Notes under the pieces: generated by a model
Told to the model about the DNA's origin: nothing
The model's input: the letters and a program-made list of their open reading frames with translations, nothing else
Databases searched by the model: none
In this document: positions 1 to 12,000 of the stretch, one piece after another
How the letters are laid out: every line of letters begins with the position of its first letter
Numbering within the stretch: the stretch's first letter is position 1
Source: Ridgeia piscesae
Lineage: Eukaryota; Annelida; Polychaeta; Sabellida; Siboglinidae
Length of the DNA stretch: 64,000 bases
Reading direction: 5' to 3'
NCBI GenBank assembly: GCA_025642075.2
Contig: JAODUO010000960.1
Coordinates: forward strand, 262,501 to 326,500
Program-made: the position numbers and the translations under genes

Positions 1-394
1 GACGGAAGATTGCGCTCAGAGACACGTGATTTATTATGTCTATTTTATTACGGTTTATTAGTTAACCTGGTCATAATAAAATACATGTTCTGTGAAATAT
101 TTATAAGATGATTACTCGAAGTGTTAATGCCTGCGTGTTAGGGAATAAGTGCTTAATCAATTGTATAACCGCCTGTATCGTGTCGCCCAGCAATAGTAGC
201 ACTGAACCGACCTCGGGGAATATATTATGCTTCCTTTTAGCTCTATGGCGTCTCGACAATATAAATGTTGACGACCGGAATGTTGCTGATTGGTTCCGAG
301 ATTGAATATCCCTTTTATTTTGATCCGCCTTTGAGCTTGGTTTCCAAAAATTTCGGCGTAATATAAATTACAAAATCACTGTTATTTTCCGCAG
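1..394. other. Intron (3' part) of the SLC16-like gene
   Basis: No coding exon of the transporter is recognisable here. The stretch ends in a pyrimidine-rich TTATTTTCCGCAG acceptor at 382-394. A 65-codon open frame at 108-305 has no transporter features and is treated as chance. Confidence 0.6.
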
Positions 395-2501
395 ATGATG
401 TACGACTACTATGGCTACCAAGGCTGCTTCGTTATCCTCGGCGCCATTACGCTCAATGGGTGTGTCGGTGGCGCCCTCTCCCGACCATTGGTGCAAAAGC
501 AGCGGCAAGTTGCCAGGCGTTCTGGAGTTACCGGTAGTGGCACTTGTAGCAAACGTCCTAAAGACAACGACGCTAGTAAAATCGGCAACTGCGGCCAAAT
601 GCAGATTTGCACCGGACCAATATGTCGGAAAGACGGCTACGTATCTAGCAATGACAATTGCGATCAACCGTGCGAAAAATTAAACTCACAACAGCTACTG
701 AATGGCGGCCATAAACTTGATAAAACAATCAAAGATGTAGATATTATAAGTTTATCTAAAAGCAAATGTGTGGAGAGCAATGGTAAAAAGAGCGAAGACA
801 AAATTAATTCGCAAACCCGCAGTCGCCATCCATCCAGGTCGTTAGAGAATATACTTGTGGTTGTGAACAACGACCCTAATCCACAAGTGACTTGTATCAA
901 TGGAATTGTAGACACCGCCGGTATGACGAACAATATCACGTGTTCTTTTAAACGAACTTGGCGTTCGGAGAACGAAATCGAACATATGAACAATAACATA
1001 TCGCCGTTCAAAGACTTCAACGGAGACATGGTGAGTTCACTACAGAAACTCTCCGGATCGAAGAACAACAGCGCCTACGTCCTGCTTCAGGGCGAGGAGA
1101 CAGAGTCACGATGCTGCAACGAACGCAGCAAATCACAGACATCCCGAAAAAACAAAAAGACGCGGCGGAAACTGTTCAACTGGGAGCTGCTGAAGTTGCC
1201 CTCATTTCTCGTCATCTGTCTGCTCGGCATCACAGCCAACGCGACGTTCGCCATCACAGTTAACTTCCTCCCCGCATTGGCCGTCGACATGGGACTAACA
1301 AGGGATCAGGGAGCCTTCCTGTTGTCACTACTCGGCATTGGCGACATGGTGGGTCGGCTCCCAGTCGGTGTCCTCTTCGATTTGCCGCTGGTCAAGACCC
1401 ACCGCAACATGATCTACGGACTGTTTATGACCGTCAACGGATTCATGACGTTTGTAATGCCGCTGTCAAACAACTACTCGATCCTGGGGACGGTGTGCCT
1501 GGTCCGTGGACTCAGTAGTGGTGTGTTCATGTCGCAGAGGGCGACAATCCTCGCCGACATGATCGGCATCAGTCGGGTGGCCAGTGCCTTCGGGATGCAG
1601 CTGCTCTTCATGACGCTCGGGTCGCTCGCTGCCCGCATGGCAGGAGGTACGTTGTTCTCCTTCACTCCAACCTCCACTCTCAGTTCGTCCAGTCTTCCTT
1701 ATCCGCTTTCTCTACTCTCACAATTCAGACGACAAACCTATATAATCATATTACATTCTCATATGTAGCTCGAATAATGTTTTTTTAATGATATCTTTCA
1801 ATTTAGAGAACACATTTCTCAGATTTGTCGAAGCTGTTATTATCATATTCATGATTTATGGCGTATTTATCTGAATTACTCTTTCTGTTGGGAAAACTAT
1901 TGCAACTGCGCTACTTACTAGTAGACATTGACTACTGTAATTCGCCTTTTCACAATACTGCCCGTAAGGATATCACAACATTACAATGTGTTCAGAATTG
2001 CGTAGCAAAGGTTGTGACTAGATATCCAAGTTTTACTAATTCTTCAGTTTCTGCATTGACGTTCTGTCCGATATCGTATCATCTTTAAGATGTGTACTAT
2101 TACTCATGTAAGCAACCGTCTTATATACATTCACTGCTTACTCCTGCAAGAAAACCTATTCCGGTTTGCGTTATCGCTAATACATTTCTCTATATACTGT
2201 ATTATTACATGCTAATTTACATTGTTCTGTAGGTTGTCAATGAATGACATCTATTGATTTGTAACCGTATTAGAAGTGTTATTTTATGTTACGTGTTACT
2301 CTACGGGATTATTTCTGACGGTTTTCAATATGTAGCTGCATCGTTGTTGTAGGCATGCTGAAAGACTGGCTCGGCGCCTACGATCACGTCTTCTACAGCA
2401 CCGGAGCCATCCTCGTCATCAGCACTGTTGTCTACTGTGGCTACATCTACTGCGACAACCGTCGTTCACCGGAGAATGTCAGCGAAATTCGAGTCGGATG
2501 A
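395..2501 (+). CDS. SLC16 monocarboxylate-transporter-like protein, 3' two exons (partial)
   Basis: Two exons are visible: 395-1646 (acceptor AG at 393-394, donor GT at 1647-1648 in the context GGAG/gtacgt) and 2353-2501 (acceptor AG at 2351-2352, stop TGA at 2499-2501). The phases join exactly: one base of a glycine codon before the intron, two after. The first exon begins in a YYGYQGCFVILGAI segment typical of TM6 of SLC16 carriers, then has a long hydrophilic Ser/Asn/Lys-rich cytoplasmic loop (about 230 residues), then TM7-TM11. The TM8 motif GDMVGR (Asp and Arg encoded near 1343-1357) matches the conserved Asp/Arg pair of monocarboxylate transporters. The last exon (GMLKDWLGAYDHVFYSTG) gives TM12 and a short tail. 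By family knowledge this is a plasma-membrane major-facilitator carrier for monocarboxylates or related metabolites; the substrate is unknown. TM1-5 must lie upstream of the window. The in-frame ATG at 395 is probably internal and not the start codon. Confidence 0.9.
1647..2352 (+). other. Last intron of the SLC16-like gene
   Basis: A 706-bp AT-rich intron between a gtacgt donor and a TTGTTGTAG acceptor. The reading frame of exon 1 would run on to 1768 without hydrophobic conservation, which confirms that splicing occurs here. Nothing else is recognisable inside it. Confidence 0.8.
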
Positions 2502-2644
2502 ATATGAATGCTGCGTTCCAATCGCCTCGTGTATACCCTGACTCCTGTGTGACCCAGTTGCATACATTCATCAGGGGTGCGCGTCAACTTGCGAGTTCGC
2601 CAATTGGTGTGTACCGTGTGTACCAGGTGATTAAAATGCAATAA

Positions 2645-2862
2645 GTACAGTGGTCACGCGTGGCTGCACATTAAGGTCGTGGTCCGTCGGTCACGTGTGA
2701 CTGAACTACAAGTGGAACAATGGTGCTTTGATCACGTCTGGATAAAGTAGAAGTAGACTAGTGGATATGTGGTGCTTTGGTCATATTCTGCTTAACTAAG
2801 TATTGACGAATGGAATTGTGACCCTTTGGTCACGCCTGCTGAACTAGGAGTATACGTCACAC
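2645..2862. repeat. Degenerate ~47-bp tandem repeat with GGTCACG core, 3' of the SLC16-like gene
   Basis: About four to five diverged units, each starting GGTCACG or GATCACG and ending in a GGTGCTTT-like string, with an intervening GAACTA..AAGT segment. Starts are near 2649, 2689, 2734, 2785 and 2833. It lies in the probable 3' UTR or flank of the transporter gene. Confidence 0.55.
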
Positions 2863-4704
2863 CCGAGTAATCATCGTTTAGTCCAATAAACTATTGCTTT
2901 CTCGGCCACGCGGCATAAACAAATAAAATAGTTCATGCGTATAAAGTCCCTTAAAGCTAGTTCATTAGTTGAGCAGGTCAGTGTTACAGGGACAATCGTT
3001 GTCATAGCAGAGGATACTAGACTCAGAGGTTGTTTTTGTACCGCAAAACAATAAGGTAAAATAACAACGCACCACGTTAAAGTGACACACAGACGCACAG
3101 TAATGATGGGAATAAAATGACGCACAGTAATACAAGACTGTATGTTGTACTGTCTGTCGATGGATGCTTGTTACTTTATATATTACTGTCAGCTAGGAAA
3201 AAAATCTTTTCCACACATCTACCGACAATCGGGTTTGCGTAGGCATATTTCTGTACTTTAAAAGTTCTCCATTTAGAAGTTTGGACCTCGAATACCAGGC
3301 TTCCGGGATTGATCGTACCGCCGTGGATGCGAACTAAGACCTATGACTTTTCGAAATGTCCGATACATGTCAAGACTCTCACCTTGTATGGGGTACTTGG
3401 ATGATTGGGGGGACATGGCAGACACCCGGGCTAAAACCTGAAAACGCGGTCCCTTGAGGCCCTATCTAACCCGCGCTAACACGTAGAAGTAACATTACAT
3501 TGTTTTAATGTGACGTTCCGTTACGTCTACCTGTCAAGCGCAAGACGTAACGGAATGGTGACGTGGAGAATCATACTTCCTACGTGGTGTGTCATACTCC
3601 ATGCACGTAGAATTTTTAGGTACTGTGTCCCCCAAGTTATCCATACTTGTGTACCAGTTAGATCGCATGCAAAATTTCATATCAGTATATGCTAAATTGA
3701 TTGAGATGTGGATCTACCAAAAAACCATCAAACAAACAGAGAAACATTGTTTTATAATATAAAAGTTATTTATTCGGAACGTTAAACGTAATTACTTCGT
3801 TAAACGTAACTTAACAATCACAGGAACCACTCGCGCAAGACGAATAGTGCCGGGGGACGGCCACTGCATCATCAGTAGGTTTGCTTAGAACATAACGTGA
3901 CGTTGCCAAAACCTGCGAATATTATTGGACAAGGGGAACCTACAGAACTAATAATCCAGGTGGCGCCGTTATGCAGTTAACATCCATGCGTCCCGTTACC
4001 TCGTTACGCCGCATTCGTTCATTGTATCCAGCATTTGTTAACACATGTTGTAGATATGCCTTATAGTTAGAACAGTTGGTGACTAAAATACCTCAGAGAT
4101 TAATTTAAACAAAAATTAAACAGCGCTCGCTTAAAGAACGCGAATACATCGCAGACCAGAGTTGCGTTATCAGCACCCCCTAGCGATCCTGTAGTTTTCT
4201 CATTCTACATAGTCTCATGTCCGACTGGCGCTCGGCTGAGTAACCTCGCCGGAATGACAATCTAGTCTCCTTGCTGGCTTTCAAATGCAATCTTTGTAAA
4301 ATGCTGCCTCCTCACAGAGTCTGCGTAATCGAGGCTAATCCTGCATAATTCCTGCTTCGTAAAAAAAACACTGCAAATTTGTATTTATGTCTGTGCGAAT
4401 ATAGTTTAGTTTTGAATAGTTTTTATAACATAATATTATCTGATCAAAATATTATCTTTATTTAATTTGTTATTTCAAATTCGGCCTCAGAACTAATCAG
4501 CGTCTCTACCCTAATCTGGGTTAAGGCCGCCCTGGCGGAGATATCGCCAGGCCATCAAGAAAACTGCTGATGCCTTAAATTGTATTACTTTTGATATGAT
4601 ATGGTGTTCCATTCATCATAATGGTTCCAGTGTCAGTGAGCAGTTTGTTGCTCCATAAAAAAGTTATGGTTAGTTTGGTTATTAGTTTGTATATGCATGC
4701 ATGT
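2863..4704. other. Intergenic stretch without recognisable gene
   Basis: Open frames are short (below 85 codons) and lack domain patterns or paired splice sites. Composition is mixed, with AT-rich parts near 4330-4490. I see no RNA gene or mobile element here. Confidence 0.5.
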
Positions 4705-4714
4705 GTGTGTGCTG

Positions 4715-4791
<77 letters not shown>

Positions 4792-5097
4792 GTGCGCGCG
4801 CATGTGTGTGTGCGCATGTGTGTGTGCGCATGTGTGTGCGCATGTGTGTTGTATGTGTGTGCTTGTGTTTATCTGTCTGCGTGCGTGCGTGTGTGTGCGT
4901 GCGTGTGTGTGTGCGTGTGTGTGTGTGTGCGTGTGCGTGTGGTGTGCGTGTGTGCGTGTGTGCGTGTGTCGTGTGTGTGTGTGTTGCGTGTGGTGTGTGT
5001 GTGTGCTGTGGTGTGCGTGTGGTGTGGTGTGCGTGTGGTGTGTGTGTGTGTGTGTGTGTGTGGTGTGTACTGTGTGTGTGTGTTGTGTGTGTGTGTG

Positions 5098-5150
<53 letters not shown>

Positions 5151-5157
5151 CGTGTGT
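4705..5157. repeat. (GT)n microsatellite block, partly interrupted
   Basis: About 450 bp of GT dinucleotide repeats, pure at 4718-4787 and 5100-5147 and broken in between by GC, GTGC and GTT variants. The alternating purine-pyrimidine sequence is Z-DNA-prone. Long frames on either strand read only Cys-Val or His-Thr and are repeat artefacts. Confidence 0.97.
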
Positions 5158-5202
5158 GGTGGAGTAGGGCTTTGTCGGTGGGTGTATAGGTTTGTGTGCG
5201 TA

Positions 5203-6298
5203 TGACGACGACGACGAGACGACGAGACGGACGAGAGACAGCGAAGGACGACGAAGCGAGACGGACGACGACGGCGAGGCGAGCGAGGCGAGCGGAGCGG
5301 AGCGGCGGCGGGACGGGACGGGACGGGACGGGCGGAGACGGACGGGACGGACGGACGGGACGACGGACGGCGACGGACGGACGGACGGACGGACGGACGG
5401 ACGGACGAGGACGGACGGACGGACGGACGGACGGACGGAGGACGGACGGACGGACGGACGGACGGACGGACGGACGGACGGACGGACGGACGGACGGACG
5501 GACGGACGGACGGACGGACGGACGGACGGACGGACGGACGGACGGACGGACGGACGGACGGACGGACGGACGGACGGACGGACGGACGGACGGACGGACG
5601 GACGGACGGACGGACGGACGGACGGACGGACGGACGGACGGACGGACGGACGAGACGGACGGACGGACGGACGGACGACGACGGACGGACGGACGGACGG
5701 ACGGACAGGACGGACGGACGGACGGACGGACGGACGGACGAGACGGACGGACGGACGGACGGACGGACGGACGGACGGACGGACGGACGGAACGGACGGA
5801 CGGACGGACGGACGGACGGACGGACGGACGGACGGACGAGACGGACACGGACGGACGGACGGACGACGGACGGACGGACGACGGACGGACGGACGGACGG
5901 GACGGACGGACGGACGGACGAGACGAGACGGACGGACGGACGGACGGACGGACGGACGGACGGACGGACGGACGGACGGACAGGACGGACGGACGGACGG
6001 ACGGACGGACGGACGGACGGACGGACGGACGGACGGACGAGACGGACGGACGGACGGACGGACGGACGGACGACGACGGACGGACGGACGGACGGACGGA
6101 CGGAGGACGGACGGACGGACGGACGGACGGAGGACGGACGGACGGACGGACGGACGGACGGACGGACGGACGGACGGACGGACGGACGGACGGACGGACG
6201 GACGGACGGACGGACGGACGGACGGACGGACGGACGGACGGACGGACGGACGGACGGACGGACGGACGGACGGACGGACGGACGGACGGACGGACGGA
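5203..6298. repeat. (ACGG)n tetranucleotide satellite block
   Basis: About 1.1 kb of ACGG repeats beginning in impure GACGAGACG and GGCGAGCG sequence (5203-5350) and becoming nearly pure from about 5355 to 6298, with phase-breaking GACGAG, GGAC and CAGG variants. It directly abuts the GT block. Twelve-base periodicity creates long open frames on both strands (repeats of Asp-Gly-Arg-Thr and Pro-Ser-Val-Arg); these are not treated as genes. Confidence 0.97.
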
Positions 6299-7559
6299 GA
6301 AATATACGGGAACAAAATTATACTTTCAATAATGTACAGATAATCAACGAAACGTATTTTTTTTTAATTATGCATTTAATATGTAATGTAATATCTATAA
6401 TTGAATTATATAGACTATACATAGGTCTGACAATAATAAAATGTAATGTTTTAACATGTTTTGACAATAGTAAAATCACTGGGACATTCCGACCAAAAGT
6501 GGTGCATTGCGACTATACTGTTGGTTGCGTAGTTACGCAGCCGACGGACAGTCGGTTAAGCGAGACTAACTCAGACAGGAGTCTGAACGACTACGTCACC
6601 ATATTGTGTGGTCGTGCATACTGAGGACGAGAGTAATCAACGTCCACGAGACGGCGCCATCATTTTTTGCTAACAGTCGAGAACTAAAAATTACGGACTA
6701 AATATAACCGATTCGTAATAACCAGTTTTTGGCGTTATTATTTTGCCCGTCGTGTAATCACAATCGCCCCGCTCTATAACATAGGTTTCTGGCATAGAAA
6801 AAGGGGGAATGGTGGGGGAGGTGGGGAGAAGGGGCACGTCATGTACGTACATATGCGTGTATTAATTAGCTATTAATTCCAGCACTATTGTTACTACTGA
6901 CTTGTTTAACTAAATGCTAAATTAATTACGTAGGAACGTTTAATCGAGAGATTCAAAACAAAAACAGGTAATATATAACATTAACAACGCATCATTTTAT
7001 TTACAACATGAGACTATATAATTATTTAACTAATGTAAATGGACCACGCCATAGTTTTGCTTTCCACAAAAATAGCAATTATCTCACTTATAAATGGATA
7101 TTCATTCATGTAATTTCTACCTACTACAAGTTTACACCAATGAACGGGTCACAACAAAAATACCACTACAAGTTTTTTTACATCAGCTAGACTACGGAAC
7201 AAATCGCATTTAATATATCCGACATTGTAACGGGTAACCTTTCCGTACATCACTGTTCGTATATCGTTCAAATTATTCAAATTAAACACACGCACATGCT
7301 GTAGTTTACGAAGGCATTACTATGCCTAATGATGTAACTAGAGTTCAGTGGTACACCGAAGAGGTCCGGAAGTGTCCGACGACGCTTCGACATTCTGCCG
7401 CCGACAGCCGGCTCGCTCGCGTCCGATCGCGTCTTCTCTTTCGCGTCGGCGTCATTGTTTTTGGCACTACTGTGCTGCCGTACAGTTTTGCACCTTTCAA
7501 CATTGCCTGTTCGAGAGTCCATGGGCTGGCGCAGATGAGCTGGCACGGCACGGCGCGGC
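6299..7559. other. Intergenic stretch without recognisable gene
   Basis: AT-rich with a more balanced island around 6480-6660 and a G-rich run at 6800-6835. No splice-supported exon, RNA gene or transposon is recognised. Confidence 0.5.
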
Positions 7560-7681
7560 GCGAGGCTAGGCGCGGCGAGGCGAGGCGGGGCGCGGCGAGG
7601 CGGCGAGGCGGCGAGGCGGCGAGGCGGCGAGGCGGCGAGGCGGCGAGGGCGGCGAGGCGGCGAGGGCGGCGAGGGCGGCGA

Positions 7682-7718
<37 letters not shown>

Positions 7719-7741
7719 CGGCGAGGCGGCGAGGGCGGCGA

Positions 7742-7819
<78 letters not shown>

Positions 7820-8067
7820 GGGCGGCGAGGCGGCGGGGCGGCGAGGCGGCGAGGCGGCGAGGCGGCGAGGCGGCGAGGCGGCGAGGCGGCGAGGCGGCGA
7901 GGCGGCGAGGCGGCGAGGCGGCGAGGCGGCGAGGCGGCGAGGCGGCGAGGGCGGCGAGGCGGCGAGGCGGCGAGGCGGCGAGGCGGCGGGGCGGCGAGGC
8001 GGCGAGGCGGCGAGGCGGCGAGGCGGCGAGGCGGCGAGGGCGGCGAGGGCGGCGAGGCGGCGAGGGG
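7560..8067. repeat. GAGGCGGC / GAGGGCGGC tandem array, G-quadruplex-prone
   Basis: About 500 bp built from an 8-bp unit GAGGCGGC mixed with a 9-bp variant GAGGGCGGC, and a few GGGGCGGC units. Stretches of consecutive 9-bp units (for example 7745-7783) place four GGG runs with six-base spacers, which fits a G-quadruplex pattern on the plus strand. Extreme GC content and CpG density contrast with the flanks. Confidence 0.95.
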
Positions 8068-8898
8068 GTCTTGTTTCAGTTCTATCGACACTCGGCTGAA
8101 ATGAACAAGGCTTATAGCAGTACCACTTTACGCTAAATACAGATACTTTACTGCAATTATGTTACTTTAATGTGTAGCTGAAAGCAGAGACAACGGTATT
8201 CCGATAACCAGACTTTGTCACAGTCACATATGTAGGTACAGCACCTTAATTAAACAAGTGAAGACATATAATATAAACATAGTAACATTTTTGAAACTTA
8301 TATCGAGGACACAGTTACCGAATTGTAGCGTTTGTAAATACTAGACTATACTGTAAATAAAGAAAACACTTCACAGTGCGTGAATTAATTAGTTAATTTA
8401 GTTACGTATAATAAGTATATAACAATTGGTTAATTAATTATTATAACAACAAATTACTTGTCGCACAAGTAACGATATTGCCAATGGATATTCCAATTTG
8501 TAGGCGCTGTTTTGAGACAACCCCTGGAGCTATTTATAGCCGCGTCTCGCAATTAAATCTGACAGCGCCGAAGACTCGTCTGGCCTCGACCCTTCATTAA
8601 ATCAGGGGGGGTAATTAATTAAATGTTGTGTTACTCAATAACTGGGTCGACCAAAACTTCACGAATATAAGACACATTTTAGAATCGCTGTAATTGACGT
8701 TGAGTTTAAGAGCGACTTAAGTTTAGGAGGAATGTGTTAATTCCCAGCCGTGTCAGTACACCCCCCAGGAGGGTGGTCAGTCGCTGACCGATGACGTCAC
8801 GGTGGTCGATGCAATGACGTGGGCGGGTGCGTGTGATAGGGTGTGAGACACGTGACATCAGGTGTGTTACTTGGTGTTTACCTGTGTGACGTCAGTGT
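8068..8898. other. 3' flank of the death-domain/LRR gene
   Basis: The AT-rich part (8100-8470) holds TTAATTA-type runs. The part near 8700-8898 is downstream of the stop codon of the minus-strand gene and would include its 3' UTR. TGACGTCA palindromes (CRE-like) lie at 8792-8799 and 8887-8894. No other gene is seen. Confidence 0.4.
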
Positions 8899-9085
8899 CT
8901 ATGACAGCCGCTGTATCTTGTCTACAGCCTCCTGTTCACGCGTCTTCAGACGCGCCAGGTCCAGTGCCCAGTCTCCGGGACGGGTCCGTAGGTCACTGAC
9001 CACTCCCCGGACACGGGCGAGATACCGCTCCCACCAAGCCACGGTGCCGCTCCTGTCGTCTCCCGCTGGGTACTGCAGGTCAAGG
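8899..9085 (-). CDS. Terminal exon 10
   Basis: Acceptor TTGTTTTAG, 62 residues, stop TAG at 8899-8901. It starts LDLQYPAGDD and continues with WWERYLARVRGVVSDL and a charged, probably helical tail ending KTREQEAVDKIQRLS. It caps the LRR block; no further domain is recognised. Confidence 0.7.
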
Positions 9086-12000
9086 CTAAAACAACACAAG
9101 TCATCTGTCACTGTCGTCTCTCGCCGTCACACGTCCACCTACAAGTGACCACTCTAAGGACCACCCACGTCGCACACGAGTCATCACATCACAAGTCACT
9201 AATCTAGGATCATATCGGCGAGGTCAGATTGAGGTGGTCAGCGGCCGAGAGACGCCGACTGGTGGACATTACATGGACACTGGAGCAGTGGTCATCTGTT
9301 GTACGTGACGGACGCCAACTGTCGGCGTGTGTCACGTACGTGACAACAATCATTTATTGTCACTGCTGTGTGACAGAGTTGACAAGTTAAGTCGACGTTG
9401 GACTTGTGTGATGACGTCACGACGGACTTGTCGTTGACAGGACGACAGCCACAGTCAGTCACTGAGATACTCACGTTGGTAGATAGAGGCCAGGTCGAGG
9501 TGTGGTCATCGTCCTAAGCGTGGTCACTCCTCTCTTGGTCACCTCGTTCCGACTAAGGCTGTAACAAGTAACAGTAACATAATTAACCAGTGTAACAATG
9601 TTACAACGTCATCCTCGCTGTCATGTATCGTTACAGAGAGATTGTAACTTGTGTCAGTTTTACACTCAAACATTGCGACACTGTCGCAAAGTGTCACCCT
9701 CTGATTTATTGTCGCGTTACTCACTAAACTGTAACAAGTGTAACACACATAAACATTGTGACAATGTTACAGCGTCCCCCCCCGTGTCTTCAGCCGCCCT
9801 CACTTTCCTGTTCATCTTCTCTCAGTTGACACTTTTTCTTACTGAGGCAGTAGAAAGTCAGGTGTAAAAAGTTTGTCACAACAGATTAGAGATTAGTAGA
9901 ATATAAATCATTAGAATAAAATAAATCTCTCACGCGATCATCGCTACGATTATTGCTGCCAGTAAAATATGTGAGCACTGATAAAAGACTGAGAAGTAAC
10001 ACGTAATCACGATGAGTTACTTAGTGTCATTAGTTGTCGCACTGACAGGTATTCGAGAAAGGACTGTAGACGCAGATATTAATTAATAAAGACGACGTGA
10101 TAAAAAGTGACACGTTTTAGCAGACGACATTCGTTTGAACGACAGAAACTTTGCGGAGACAGCGACAAAGTGGTCAGTGTCGCTGGACACACAGAAAGGT
10201 GACGTTTGACGGGTCACTATCGACACGAAGACTTACGAGAGGTGGACCATCTGAGGGAGAGACCGAAGAACGACCGACACGACGGATCTCGCAGTGACGT
10301 CATCCAGGTAGTTCTCCGACAACCTGACGTCAACAGATCGACTCGTTCAGTGTCGGCGACAAGTGTCGGTGTCGGTGTGGACGTGTGTTTGCGTGTGTGT
10401 GCGTGCGTTAGTGCGTGCGTGCGTGCGTGCGGGTGTGTATGTGTGTATTCGTGCAAGGGTTTGATCATCTCCGTGTTCTTTCTTGCATGTGTTAATTCAT
10501 GTGATAATTCGTGTGTTCATTTATGTGTTCATTCGTGTGTTCATTTATGTGTTCATTTATGTGCTCATTTATGTGCTCATTTATGTGTTCATTCATGTGT
10601 TCATTCATGTGTTCATTTATGTGTTCATTTATGTGTTCATTCATGTGTTCATTCATGTGTTCATTCATGTGTTCATTTATGTATTCATTTATGTGTTCAT
10701 TTATGTGTTCATTTATGCGTTCATTCATGTGTTTATTTATGTTCTGGTCTTCGACCCGAAGACCACACCCAACAACATGGCGGGTTCGTTTACACGCGGA
10801 ATGAACTGCTTCGGCTACGCCCGCCTCCACCTCCGCCGTCTTCACGCCCGCTGATGCCGACTGTCAACACCAAACAAGATGCGTCCAAGAAACGCAAACG
10901 AGGTAGGCGTGGTGGTGTAAAGAACAGACTTCGTAGACGACCGGCAAAACCACCCCTACCATCTGTTATATTTGCAAACGTCCAGTCGTTGTACAACAAA
11001 ATTGACGAGCTTCACGCAAAGTGCCGATACGACAACGTCTATCGAGAGGCCTGCGTGATGGCCTTTTGTGAGACATGGCTGGACTCTACCCATCCAGACG
11101 ATGACATCATTCTGGACGGGTTTACTGTGTACCTTTCAGACATAACCAAAGAATCGGGCAAGACGAGAGGAGGGGGTTTGTGCATTTACATCAATCGGTG
11201 GTGTTCAACGTTAAAATACACACCACACTCTGTTCACTGAATCGGAATTGTTGACGCCAATTGCCCGCCCGTTCTATTTGCCGCGGGAATTTAGCAACAT
11301 TGCATTATGTTGTGTTTATGTTCCACTCAGTGCAGACGCACTCGCCGCAGCCGACACATAGCTTCTTACATGCAGTCAATGTTGTTACGCTACCCGGACG
11401 CTCCTGTGTTTGTTAGGGCGACTTTAACAGCTGCATTTGGATACTGCGTTGCCGTCATTTCATCAATATGTTCATGTGCCAACATGAACAACAAGACAAT
11501 AGATTTATGCTATGGGAATATTCCCAGTGCTTACTCTGCTCGTGCACCTTCCCCTCGGTCGTGCCGATCACAATGTTATCAACCTCATCCCAGCGTATCG
11601 ACAACTGTTAAAGAGAGTCAAGTCGTCCAAGGTCAGGGTTCGACAGTGGACTCAGGATGCCATCATGCAGCTCCAGGGATCTCTGGCTTGCACAGACTGG
11701 GGTGTGTTTGCACCCGATTCCGTGAACTTAAATGAACATGTGTGTATCACTACGGACCACATTACCTTTTGCATGGACTCTACCATTCCAATGAAAACTG
11801 TGACTGTTTATCCTAATTCAAAGCCTTGATCACGTCTGATATAAAAACACGCTTAAGAACAAACAAATCGCATACCGCTCTAAGGACATACACACAATGA
11901 AAAAACGCACACAGACAGCTACAAACAGAAATCTCGCAAGCAAAACAAAGGTATCGTGAACATGTTGAAAATGAGTTTAGCTGCATGAACACTAAACAGG

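Noticed and set aside
4633..6343. Open frames of 380-560 codons on both strands (Asp-Gly-Arg-Thr and Pro-Ser-Val-Arg repeats)
   Set aside because: They arise because a tetranucleotide repeat has a 12-base coding period without stops. They occur on both strands and have no start, splice or domain support.
7322..8104. 260- and 248-codon frames across the GAGGCGGC block
   Set aside because: Low-complexity Arg/Gly/Ala or Pro/Ala/Arg peptides made by the repeat on both strands.
10483..10854. Met-Cys-Ser-Phe and Val-Phe-Ile repeat frames, also at 13702-14031
   Set aside because: Translations of the 12-bp minisatellite; every frame repeats four residues.
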